From contig KV424056.1 of assembly GCA_001632435.1 (NCBI GenBank), positions 1 through 64,000 on the forward strand: a stretch of DNA of 64,000 bases. Reading direction: 5' to 3'. Source of the stretch: Calocera cornea HHB12733 (taxonomy: Eukaryota; Basidiomycota; Dacrymycetes; Dacrymycetales; Dacrymycetaceae). A program made the position numbers and the translations under genes. Numbering within the stretch: the stretch's first letter is position 1; each line of letters begins with the position of its first letter. The notes under the pieces were generated by a model. It saw only the letters and a list, made by a program, of their open reading frames with translations. It had not been told where the DNA came from and searched no databases. Below are positions 11,495-21,664 of this stretch, in pieces.

Positions 11495-11650
11495 CCTTCC
11501 ACTCTTCATCCTCTTCTACCGAACTCGTGCACGGACTAGCTGATTGTCATCTGTATTCCATCTTGCAACGAATCGTCAATGTACATAATAGAGTTGTTGG
11601 GACACCTGAAAACAGAAAACAGAAACGGAACGAGCGCACATCGCTTAACT

Positions 11651-13087
11651 TCAAGCCTTCTTGTCACCCTCCTCCTCCGGCTTCGCCGGCTGCTCACCCT
11701 TTCGCATCCAACCCATCCTTGCGACGACATACTCCTGGCCGATGACTTCCACGCCTACGCGTATAGCTTCGACGACCATGTCCTCGACCCACTCGTTGTC
11801 ATCCCAAATGTCGAGCCACTCGACAGGCACGCCCTGCGTGACCTGCGTATGTAACAATGTGTGGGTAGGATCGGACAGGTGTAGGAGAAACTGGAGCTGT
11901 CGCTTCGAAGGCGCGCTCTCGCTCGTCGCGCTCGGGTCAAGGGAGAGCGAGGAAAAGTATGGCTGGATGCGGAGAAACACGCTGGAGTAGGTTGTCGGGT
12001 TCTGCTGAGATACGGCCCGCGAAGAGGTAGGCTTCTCTGCATGAGACTTGATCATGTCTTCCAAGTTTGCCTGAAACGCGAATGAGTCAATAGAATTAGG
12101 GGACGAAGACACAGCCGACGACCGTCGTAAGGGATCGGATGGAGGTGAGAACATACCTGGGCGAGCTTAAGAGCCTGCTCGTATCCCTCAACGCTGTGTA
12201 AATCCCTCTCCCCCTCATACGACGGTCCTTCTTTCGGCTTCGACTCGTTCCCCTTGTTCACCACCAGATCACCGCCATCAACTTGCTCCATGATCTTGGT
12301 CAAAGAGCGATAGACAAGAGATTCGACACCCTCATAGCCCTGCATGTCGTGACTGAGCCACACTTGGATCACCTCATGCTCAGCTATGGGGGGCGCGACG
12401 GCATTGAGTATCTCGGTGAATGTGCTGATGCCAGCGGTCCTGAGATCCTGACCTGCGCGAATGTTAGCCAAGGTGCGCAGTCAATGGACTGCTGCTGAAC
12501 GTACTCAGCTTGTCCAGATTGGCACTCTTCACATATCCCATGACGCCATCGGTCCACTTCTTGGCCTGCTCATTGGTCTGTAACTGCTTCGCCTGTTCTT
12601 CAGCCACGGTCCTCGCCTGCTGCAAAGCAGAGCTCGCAGTAGACCACAAGCCGCCGACGCCACTCCAGCCCCATCCACCCTGAGAGGGCGTGCGGTCATG
12701 TCCGGGAACTTGCGCCACAGCAGCCTGCTGAGCCTGCTGACGCGCGCTGGGTATCGGACTCGCGCGGTTCGAGCGTGCCGAGTCGGTGCTGCCCCGTGCC
12801 GCACCCGGCGCTAGCGTGGGGCTGATACCTGGGGTAGCAGATGGCGGGCGGGAGGTGGACGCGGCGAGGATAGATGCGGTGGACTTGGGAGGCTCTGAGC
12901 TCTTCTGTGTGATCTCGTCCAAGAACGCGAGGACGTCGGCTGTCTCGCCAGGCGCCGGGGCCGTCGCAGCGGTGGCTGACGGCTCGGCCGGCGCGCCTGT
13001 CGCCGGAGGCACAGGTGTGAACGAGTCAAGATCGTCGAGGAACTGAAGGGCTTCTTCAGCCTTGGACGTCGGCTTAGATGCAGCCAT
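11651..13087 (-). CDS. MTC1: Mtc1-like protein (maintenance of telomere capping 1 family)
   Basis: Three exons (13087-12505, 12452-12157, 12070-11651) give 432 residues. Introns 12453-12504 and 12071-12156 have GT-AG ends. The start MAASKPTSKAEEALQFLDDLDSF gives the conserved N-terminal EALxFLDxLD segment. A Pro/Ala/Ser-rich linker follows, then GGWGWSGVGGLWSTASSAL with coiled helix, and a conserved C-terminal half including WLDIWDDNEWVED and VGQEYV-like residues. In yeast, Mtc1 is a cytoplasmic/COPI-associated protein whose loss is synthetic sick with cdc13-1; its biochemical job is unknown. The frame continues upstream to an ATG at 13192, but the start at 13087 fits the family better. It is divergent from the GRGGAGN gene, with an array between them. 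Confidence 0.75.
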
Positions 13088-13262
13088 CCTGAAAGAGAAA
13101 GGTGACTGAGGTATATGCTGCGCGACGATAGGAGGGCGGGTGATGGCGTTGAGCCGCCCGCAACGCGAAGCCACTCTGACGAGCGGGACCAATCACCGAC
13201 TATCACGGCGCGATCAAAGCGACTCGGACTCTGCTGGGACTCTGCTGGACCCTACCATCACG

Positions 13263-14036
13263 TCAGTTTGCGTCCGTCAAGTGAGCTGGTAGCGACGGAA
13301 GCAAAGAGGGTCTCAGCGGAAGCAACTCGCGCTCATTGACCGAGCTGGGCCGGAAACAAAAGAGTCGGTCCTTAGCTCCCGGCTTGGGTCCACTTGTTTC
13401 CGCGGGGGCCTCCTCTACCTCCGCTCAACCCATTGCTTCCGCTGTAGTTATTTGATTCCTCCCTGTATTTGCTTCCGCTTCGCTCATTTGCTCCCGTCAT
13501 AGCATTTGCATCCGTGTTGTTAATTCGTCTCCGCCTTCTTTATTTGCCTCCGTGACTGTCACTTGCTTCCGCTCAAATACGTCCTGCCGCTGTTGAGTTG
13601 TCTCTGTGGCTTGCTTTTGCCTCCGCTCCAGGAATTATCTCCGTGTGATTCATTTGCTTCCTTTGTGTCAACTACATCCTATACTACATTGGCAAGAGCT
13701 GGAACATTTGCCTCCGCTTGCAATATTTACTTCCGCGCCTGCACCTACTCCTACTTAGTTTTTTCACCTCCCGGACATTCTGCCTCCGCTACCAATATTC
13801 AGTTCCGTCTCAGACATCTACTCCCGCAGAGCACTTTTGCCTCCTGCCTTTTTGCCTCGGCACAAAATAGTTGCTTCCGTGACCCACCGCAACTTCTGCT
13901 CTGGAGTTTTACCTCCACTGGTCTAGCTGCCTCTTCAGGGTCCATTCCCTCCCACCTTTCTATATTTATTTACCTCCGTTCTGACTCCGCTCAGAGTATT
14001 TGATTTTGCTTGGGATCCGTCTGACGGACGCAAACT
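13263..14036 (+). repeat. 18-bp TTTGCTTCCGC array, locus 3, with inverted ends
   Basis: About 30 degenerate units lie between the divergent Mtc1-like and GRGGAGN genes. The array opens with CAGTTTGCGTCCGTCA near 13265 and closes near 14022-14036 with the reverse complement TGACGGACGCAAACTG, so its outer units form a terminal inverted repeat. Just inside the left end two more units are reversed (GACGGAAGCAAAG, AGCGGAAGCAACT). The bulk (13396-14000) is forward, for example TATTTGCTTCCGCTTCG and CATTTGCTCCCGTCAT. Confidence 0.75.
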
Positions 14037-14412
14037 GAGGCAATGCTGAATGATGTCTGCTACCGGTGCGCACTGCCGCTTCTCTGAAGTCTTCACCACT
14101 AAACTAGTAACAGACTTTTGTGCTGGCTGCCCAACAGCGTACGATATACACCCTGGGCCCGGATGAGCCAGATATCTGGTCCCCCTTGCTGGAGCGCTTT
14201 GGACCCAAGCCAAGCCAGTTCCACAACGCCAAGCCTTACCGGGGACGATAGGGACCCCTCCCGACGTCACTGCTGCTCAGTCATGGCTGGACCCCGCTTA
14301 GGACTCATATGTGTGGTTCATATACGTCAGCCCCTAAGTCCACTACCTCACGCACTTTACTGCGGGCTTGGCAAAGGCTTCCACCAAGAGCTTTACTCGA
14401 TAAGACCAATGT

Positions 14413-14424
14413 CATATATATAGG
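14413..14424 (+). promoter_or_regulatory. TATA box of the GRGGAGN-repeat gene
   Basis: CATATATATAGG lies about 65 bp upstream of the ATG at 14488, a good position for a core promoter. Genes of this family are often strongly expressed, which would fit a canonical TATA element. Confidence 0.5.
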
Positions 14425-14487
14425 ACGGGGTGCGCCAGCCGCCGGCTGCTGCTCATCTGGAACCCCAGTACTTGCACAGAACCCACA

Positions 14488-15062
14488 ATGCCTCATACTG
14501 ACGAGCATCATCTGACTGGAACTCACGGCCGTGGTGGTGCGGGCAACAAGGGTGCGTCCATGGTGCTTTGTCCAGCAAGAACCCCTCTCTTACCCGAAAA
14601 CATAGGCGGCTACTATGTCGGTGACGCCGATATTGATCCGCAAGTGCTGCACGACAGCACCCTCAAGTCCTACCATCCTTATAGCAAGACCGATGGAATC
14701 CCTATTGAGGGAGGGCCCGTTAAGGAGGATGTTACCAGTACTGGACGTGGGGGAGCGGGAAACATGCACCCGTGAGTCTCCGATCGCAAACGTGCCCTAA
14801 GAAAGCGCCTAAATATTGAGTTCTAGTGACCATCACCATCATGACATTGATGAGGGAGAGGGAGCTCTGAGGACCGGGCTCGGTGCCACGCACGACACGG
14901 GACGTGGAGGTGCGGGCAATATCGAGCAGGCTGAGAAGACCAGCCTCAAGGACAAGATCAAGGGTGCGTGTGTACAGTATCTGTCATAAGCGGCCATTCT
15001 CATGGCCAGCAATAGCCAAACTAGGTAAAGATATCCACGCTGAGCACGTTGAGGATGCGTAG
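14488..15062 (+). CDS. GRGGAGN-repeat protein (DUF3602 family)
   Basis: Four exons (14488-14551, 14606-14771, 14827-14963, 15025-15062) with GT-AG introns give 134 residues. The motif GRGGAGN appears three times: near the N-terminus (THGRGGAGNK), in the middle (STGRGGAGNM) and late (DTGRGGAGNI), the hallmark of the fungal DUF3602 family. The C-terminus is charged (AEKTSLKDKIKGKDIHAEHVED). No signal peptide, membrane segment or fold is apparent; the protein is small, hydrophilic and probably disordered. The family has no established biochemical function; some members are linked to stress or conidia. Confidence 0.85.
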
Positions 15063-15222
15063 GACACTCCTTCAGAGCCATCGACCAATACAGTGGTGCT
15101 TATGTTCTACGATAATAGATACATTCGTTCCGTCCAATTGCTACAGCTACGCTACTCGTACACCAGCGTCGTTTCTTAGATGTTTTGGCAAATCCATGAG
15201 AGGGTATCTCTTGTGAAACAGG

Positions 15223-17107
15223 CTACACCACCTCTATGTAGTTCGCAGGAAACATGCCTTTGCGGCCAGCTATAGAGCCAGTCCACCTGGAGCTTTGTCA
15301 GTTTGCAGCTCACGCAGGACAGCGAGGCGGCTCACCAGTCGTCCGTGGAAGTTGTCTTCTTGGTGATGATGATCACGTCACCTTTGCGGAAACCCAGGTC
15401 GCCGGACTGCTGCGCTTCGAAGTTGTACAACGCGATGCCCTTCCCCAAGCCGAGGTCTGGCGCCTTGAGATCCTTCTTCGTACTGAGCAGCCTGATGGGG
15501 CCAGGCCGCGGCTCGGGCTCGGGCTCGGACTCAGGCTCGTCGTCATACTCCTCCGTCTCGCCGAATTCGTCAAAGATGTCGACCGGTTTCGGCGGTGGAA
15601 GGTTGGAGGACGGCCGCCGCCCGTTCGTCGACGAAGAGAAGAGGGACTTGGACGGCGCGTACGGGTCGAACTCGTCCATGTCCAGGCGGTTCTTGTATGC
15701 GGGCTCCCGGTCCCATTCGTCCATGTCCCTGCTCTTCGAGTCTAGCCTTTTGCGGCCATTCAGGAAGGAGTTGTCCTCTTCAAACTCGTCCTCGCGGTCT
15801 CGCGGCAGCCCCGGGGTCGACCGGCTGGAGCGTGAACGAGGGCGAAGGCTAAGGTTGCTAAAGCGGCTTAGACTGTTGGAGCGCTCGCGGGACAGAGTGC
15901 TCTTGAAGGGGTCCGGGTTGTCGTCGAAGCCTTTCCCGTAGTCGTAGTCCGTGGCACTGTATCCATCCACCTCGAGCGGCTTGTTGTTGAAGATGGCGCT
16001 GTTCCGGCTCGCCTTGCTTCCGAACAGACTGCGCCGTCTTTGCATTCCTGGCCTGGTCGGCGAGACGGCAGTGAAGTCGTGATCTGGGACCTCGGGGAAG
16101 TAAGAATCATCGCGGTCAGAGGAGCGCTTCGTCCCAAACGGGCTCGAAAGAGCGCGTCGCCTGTTCTTCTCCAGCGGAGGGGTGCCTATCCCGCCAAAGG
16201 CATACGGAGCCCCCATCCCGCTCGGACTGTACGGGTTCGGACTGGCGATCCAGTCGTCGGGCTCCTCGGAGACCCACTTGTGTCCGCCGGGCATGCCGGT
16301 GCAGGCGTCGAGAGCGCGGATGAGCGGGTCGGCCCAGTGCGGGGGCGGGATGACCCCGCTCAGCAGCTGCTTGGCCGTCACGTCTTCGTCGTAAGCGATC
16401 GCGTTGGCGTCCTGCCGCTCGACGAGGATAGAGCCTTCGATGGAGACTCCACCGAAGAGGCCCTTGGTCTTGGAGTATGAATACATCGTCGCGAGTTTGC
16501 CTTTGGTGTTCAGCGAGCCGGACGCCTCGCCGTTCCTGCCCAGCGGACCTACGGCGATGGACATGTTTCCGCCGAGTGTGAGGGAGCCGGCGCTCATGAA
16601 GCTTCGGACAGCCTGGATGTGGGGTCAGAGGTGAACACAGGGAGCACGAAGCATGGAGCGCACCGATCGAGAGTTGAGCACGACGAGGAAGTCGGTAACC
16701 TCTGCTCCCGCCTGGCCACCAAAGCCCATCCCGGCAGTGCCAATGGCGCTCGGGGCAGACCAGCTCCCATCATCCAGCCTTGCAATGACGATTCCACTGC
16801 CTGCCCTTGCAGAAACTACGAAGCCGGCTTTGAAGACGGTGAAGATCTGTGGGTGATCAGACCCTTGCTGAATGCGGCATGTATCAATGTCTACTCACGG
16901 CAAAGCCCCTCGCATTCTGGAGAACTTGCCTTGGGATGACGCCGTCGAGGCCGTTGTTGGAGCTGTCGACGAAGGACTCGACTGCGCATTGGTGAGCGAG
17001 CGACGCTTAGGGATGGGGTGAGACAAGTGCGTACGGATCTTTGTGCATTTCTGCACTTCCTTGGGCAGGGGTACGGGGATGGGTGAGTTGAGTTTTATGA
17101 GTGGCAT
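15223..17107 (-). CDS. LSB3: SYLF-SH3 actin patch protein (Ysc84/Lsb3 type)
   Basis: Five exons (17107-17035, 16981-16899, 16846-16664, 16612-15336, 15286-15223) give 559 residues. The N-terminus MPLIKLNSPIPVPLPKEVQK leads into the SYLF (DUF500) lipid-binding domain, residues about 10-230: SFVDSSNNGLDGVIP, RGFAIFTVFKAGF, GSGIVIARLDDGSWSAPSAI, MGFGGQAGAEVTDF and SAGSLTLGGNMSIAVGPLGR. A long Ser/Arg/Asp-rich disordered linker follows. Residues about 500-559 form an SH3 domain (ALYNFEAQQSGDLGFRKGD, then DDWWTG and GMFPANYIEV). Ysc84 and Lsb3 bind PIP2 membranes and Las17/WASP at endocytic actin patches. The final exon supplies half of the SH3 domain, so the intron at 15287-15335 is well supported. 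Confidence 0.9.
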
Positions 17108-17695
17108 TCAGGCTTAATGAACAGGAGGAGGAGGGAAGGGATTGGGCGGAGAGAGGGCGCCGGGAAGGGAGAGGGATAATGAGGGGGAGAGGGAGGAGTG
17201 GGATTGTGTCATTGGCCGAGGCGGGAATAGTCGGCTGGGCGGGGAGCCGTGTGGGTGTGAGGGAGGGCGCTGCGGGCCATGATGTCTCTCCGCACTCCGT
17301 AATGTGAAGCGGGCACGTTCTCGACTGCGTGGGCCCGCTGATGAAAGCTCTGGGGTGCCCGGGGGGTATCAATATGCGCCTATCCTTTGTGTGGGCCGGC
17401 CATGGGGAGGGGCGCCGACGAATAAGCGGGCCGAATGCGTCATGGCACCGTCGTCCATGTGCCGATCTAACCCCAGCGGGCTGCCCCTCACACGCCGGCT
17501 CAGCCACCGAAGCCTGACCGACCCGCTTCCTGTGCCTGCGCACGCTGACACGCTGACGCGCGTGGCCTCACATCAGCAGCACATCGCCTGGGCGACATCG
17601 CTCGCGAAGAGACGCCCGTGGTTGTTCAGCTCGGTGACCGCCACTCGACGCGTCTCCTCACCCCTGCCCCCTGCGACGACGGCGACGGCGACGCG
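17108..17695. other. Divergent intergenic region between LSB3 and HbrB genes
   Basis: The 588 bp separate two divergent starts and should hold both promoters. It is purine-rich on the plus strand at 17115-17230 (GGAGGAGGAGGG, GGGAGAGGGAGG). I see no clear TATA box. An in-frame ATG at 17618 could extend the HbrB protein by 26 residues. Confidence 0.4.
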
Positions 17696-19436
17696 ATGAA
17701 GTCAAGGACGGCTACAAACCGCGCTGCCTCGCCGTTGCCCCCCGCCCCTCCCAGGCCACTCTCGCCCTCCTCGCAGCTCTCCCTCCTCCCGGCCGCATCC
17801 GACATCCCTCGATCCCGCGCCTCCAGCGACACCCCGCGCCCCGTCATCCGCCAGCAGCCCCCATCGCACTCCCGCTCAGGCTCACCCCTCCCAGAGCACA
17901 GGCTGCTCACAAAGCCGCGCAGATCCCCCGGGCCCCTCCAAAGAGGGCAGACCGTCGAGGTGCCCTCATCGCTCTCCACCGCCCCGTCCTCCTCGTCCTC
18001 CTTCCACCCCTTCCAGCCCACCCGCTCCCAGTCCTCCCGCCCAGACGGCACCTACCCGTCCTCGCACTCCCTCCTCCGCGACAACGCCGTCTCCCCCATC
18101 CCACAAAAGTCCCCACAAAAGTCATTGCGCAACTATGACACAAAGCACCTCCGCAGCGAGCTCGATCGACTGGGCTTCCTGCCCCACCTGCCCTCGTCAC
18201 CCCAGCTCGGACTCCCACACTCTCACTCGCATCACATCACCATTCCACATCTCGGCGCACCGCTCGCATCATCCACATCCCTCGCCGCCGCCCTCTCCCC
18301 TCAACCAGCCTCTCAGCTACCATCCCTCTCCTCCGCCCATGCCCAGCTCGCGTCACAAGGCGAGCCTTGGCCCCTCCTACACGTCCATGTCCTCCCCCTC
18401 TTCAATGGCGAGCCCCTTCGATGTCCGATTGAGGACCTCAACGTCCTCGTGCGCAACCACCTCCACGCCGCCATCTCCCGCAGCCCCAGCAAGGTCATGC
18501 AGATGATGGAGGCCGACCTGAACGAGCTCGTCTCCACGGGCATGGTCACGCTCAACGCGGGCCTGCACGCGCTCGAGGGGGACAAGCTGCTGGCGAGGCT
18601 CGTGGACAAGTGGGGCTTCTTCTACGGCCAGGTCCTCCCGTATGTCGAAGGGGTGTTCCTGCCCTTCCAGACCGATCCTCTTCTCAAGGGACTCCGCTCA
18701 TCAGCGAAGCGAGTCAAGGATCAGACTGACGAGGACACGACGATTTCGGCCCCAGCAAACAGAGTGGACGTCAGGATGCTTGTGCTGCATGCCTTCCGAG
18801 ATCGGGTGCTCGATGGACTGTACCCAAAGCTGTTGATGCATCTCAGGAGTCGAGACTTTGAGAAGAACGCTCAGTGGGGCCCCAAATTCCAGCAGATGTG
18901 AGTCAAGCCGTCTTCTTACTGCTCTCCTGCGCTAACACGTGCCCAGGCTCCTTGTTCTGATATCCTCCTCGGCGAGCCAGCCTAATGCGGCACCGACCAC
19001 TGCCCATCTCCTGCTACGCGCTTTCTCGCCGTCTATCCGACCACTGCATGGCCAATACGCATACCAGTCCCCGGTTTCCCTCCCATCCTTCTCTTCCGCC
19101 TCGCTTTCGCGACCGCGCGACCGGCGGGGCCGCATTGCTCCGAAGAACTACGCCGAGTCCTTCCAATGGCGCGAAGACGACGACTCAACAGGCGACGGCG
19201 ACGTCGAGGAGACGCCGAGAGTGGGTGCATTCGTGGTGGGAAGTGCCATGCCTATGGGACTTGGCGTGCAGGGTGGATGGGGCTTGGGCTTGGGAGCGGG
19301 CGATGATGGCAGGCTGGAGCCGGTCAATAGTGGAGGAGAGGAGGACGATGAGGACGATACGCCACAAGACGATATGATGGCACGGGCCGGCGCGGACAGG
19401 ATCGGTCTTGCGCAACCATATGCTTCCCGGCTTTAA
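17696..19436 (+). CDS. HbrB-like TORC2 subunit (Bit61/PRR5 family)
   Basis: Two exons (17696-18897, 18947-19436) give 563 residues. The first 250 residues are Ser/Pro-rich and disordered. The HbrB domain spans about residues 250-420: ALHALEGDKLLARLVDKWGF-type text, with LNVLVRNHLHAAI before it and FYGQVLPYVEGVFLPFQTDP, RMLVLHAFRDRVLDGLYPKL after it. It resumes after the intron with LLVLISSSASQPNA. The tail is Gly- and acid-rich. HbrB/Bit61 and mammalian PRR5 (Protor) are accessory subunits of TOR complex 2, acting in polarity and plasma membrane signalling. The Met at 17696 is chosen because the upstream extension from 17618 is Arg-rich and unlike the rest. Confidence 0.85.
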
Positions 19437-19656
19437 TGTATTCATTTGCACTTGACACTATGGATAGATTGGACCATCACAGACAGGCGTGCAGCCTTGG
19501 ACAATTATGAAGCCCGTCTGGAGCAGGAGGCTAGGATTACCCTGTCTGTCGCCAGTCTTCCCGGCAGTTCGTCGGGAATCCGGGGTCAAGGTCCCTGAAC
19601 CGCTCGGGCGACCTCCACTCTGTACACCCCACCCACCACATGATGTAAGGAGTGCA

Positions 19657-19666
19657 GCTATAAGTA
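19657..19666 (+). promoter_or_regulatory. TATA-like element of the aldo-keto reductase gene
   Basis: GCTATAAGTA lies about 90 bp upstream of the ATG at 19750. Confidence 0.35.
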
Positions 19667-19749
19667 GTCCAGGTTCGACTCGTGCTGGCAACATTGCCCT
19701 CAATATCCATCTGCTCTGCGCTCGTTGCATCCACCGTGCCCTAAACACC

Positions 19750-21183
19750 ATGGCGAAGATACCAACAGTCACACTGAACACCGGGCAGAAGCTGCCCATC
19801 ATCGGTGCTTCCACTGCTCTCCGCATTGATGCGCCTTAACTCAGACGAGGATGCGCTTAGGTCTGGGTACTTATGCTGGTCCAACTGAGGATCTGCAGAG
19901 TGCTGCTACTCCTTGGATCCTTAGTGCGCTCCAGGTGAGATCGGCCCAACGCGGCGTGTTGAAGCTCATCATTCTATCGTCTAGGTCGGCTATCGGGTAC
20001 GCTGAAGAAAGCTCTTTGGGCGCACCCAGGCTGATGACCTCTCAATAGCACATCGACACCGCATATAGTAGGCAACTAGACTTCGCTCTGACATCGCTCT
20101 GACGCCTCATGATCAGGCTACCATACGGAGAAGTCTGTCGGTGAAGCCGTCAGGGCCTCCGGTGTTGCCCGCGAGGAGCTCTTCATCACTACCAAGCTTC
20201 CGTATAGCACATCCCCAATTTTTGGGACTATATAAGATGGACTGATGTATGGTTAGAAATAACCACCATGGTTGTGTGCGAGAATCCTTGGAGATGAGCT
20301 TGAAGGACTCTGGACTAGATTACTTCGACTTGGTGAGTTCCCTGTTCAAGTGCTGCAAATTGCTGACCCCAGTAGTATCTGATGCACTGGCCGATGGCTT
20401 TCGAGCTCAGTGGTATGAAAGTGGACCTGTATATGCGCTTGATCTTCATTATTGATTTCCAGATGAGTTTCCTGACCCGGTAAATGACGGCAACTTCAAG
20501 GTGCTCGAACACCCAAACTATGTGGAGACGTGGGCCGAGATGGAGAAGCTCCTAGACACGGGCAAAGTCAAGGCAATAGGCGTCTCGAATCTCTCTTTGA
20601 AGACGTGCGTGCGATTTTCTGATGACTTGGACGAGCCTAATGGCACAGGTGTAGCCTTCCGGTTCTTCTTGAGAGCGCGAAAGTCGTCCCGGCCGTCAAT
20701 CAGGTCGAAATCCATCCACTTTGTGCGCAGTTCGAGCTACAGAAGTACTGCGAGAGTAAGGGAATACACGTTACCGGATATTCTGCCACGGGTAAGTGAA
20801 CGCGCGCTCTGAATATAAGCACTGCTCATCCCAATTACCATCTTCACAGGCTACGCGCCGGTTCAGAACCATCCCGAAGTCAAGAAGATAGCTGAGAAGC
20901 ATGACACCTCCCCGGCTCAAGTCTCGTTGGCATGGGCCGTCTCTCGTGGTATCAGCATTTTACCGAAGAGTACCAGCGTAGAGAGGCAGAAGTCGAACCT
21001 CGTTGTAAGTGCCCGAACTTCTGCACGGTTGAGGATATCCCATGAGATATTTGCATGGCACAGTTGCCGAAGCTGGACGAAGAAGATATCAAGACGCTGA
21101 ACAGCCTGGATGAGAGAAAGCATCTATGCCAGTACCCAGGTCCGAAAACTTACGGATGGACATACGAGGAACTGGGCTGGTGA
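19750..21183 (+). CDS. Aldo-keto reductase
   Basis: The ATG at 19750 begins MAKIPTVTLNTGQKLPIIG. About 11 exons follow, with introns at 19805-19860, 19935-19984, 19997-20048, 20068-20116, 20202-20256, 20333-20375 and further ones to about 21061, ending at TGA 21181-21183 (EELGW). The full AKR catalytic tetrad is present: Asp and Tyr in HIDTAY, Lys in TTKLP and His in LMHWP. The substrate region has AKVVPAVNQVEIHP, and the cofactor motif is ILPKSTS, which binds the NADP(H) 2'-phosphate in this superfamily. The fold is a soluble (alpha/beta)8 barrel reducing carbonyls. The true substrate cannot be told. The exons coding the active-site loop are tiny (12 and 19 nt). The length of about 300 residues is normal for the family. 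Confidence 0.88.
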
Positions 21184-21664
21184 GATTGTGACCTGCGGTA
21201 ATGACAGGGTGGCCATGCCAATCTGGTCAACATGGCACATGATGAAACGAACAGGAGCGCATATGGCGCATTATGTATAATGAACATCGCATCGTTGAGA
21301 CATGATGCAGTCCCGATGCGCAGTTGTGCTCGGACGATCCAGTTCCTCTCTGACCCCCTGCATATACTTACTTACTGTATATGTTCCTCGCTGGATTATC
21401 TCAGTGACCGGACGCAGAGACCTCCACTTGCCTGCTGCTATCTGCACGTGATCCAATGCAGCCAGGAGGGACCGAAGCCGGCGGGATTGGAGCAGGGGAC
21501 CCAGCGGGCGCGCACGCGTCATGGCACGTGGGGACCACCCACATACCCGTAGCGGCGAGCGCCTGCGCCGCCGCATACACTCGCCAGTCCCGTACCATCT
21601 CTCTCGTTCAGTGTACCCTCACTCTGTCTAACGACCTTCCCGTCCTCCCCACTGCACGGCCGCC
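21184..21664. other. Intergenic region between the reductase and the RhoGAP gene
   Basis: The 481 bp contain no gene I can support. It probably carries the terminator of the reductase gene and the promoter of the F-BAR RhoGAP gene. A pyrimidine-rich stretch (about 21590-21665) lies just before the RhoGAP start. Confidence 0.4.

Noticed and set aside
13088..13192. N-terminal extension of the Mtc1-like protein from an upstream ATG at 13192
   Set aside because: In frame and open, but the extra 35 residues are Arg/Val/Pro-rich and the conserved family start (EEALQFLDDLD) lies just after the ATG at 13087.
4130..14036. CRISPR-like reading of the arrays (constant core, variable remainder)
   Set aside because: The variable part is only 5-6 bp, the core is degenerate, the organism is eukaryotic, and no cas genes are present.
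19671..19690. GGTTCGACTC resembling a tRNA B box
   Set aside because: There is no matching A box or cloverleaf upstream, and it sits between the TATA-like element and the start of the reductase gene.
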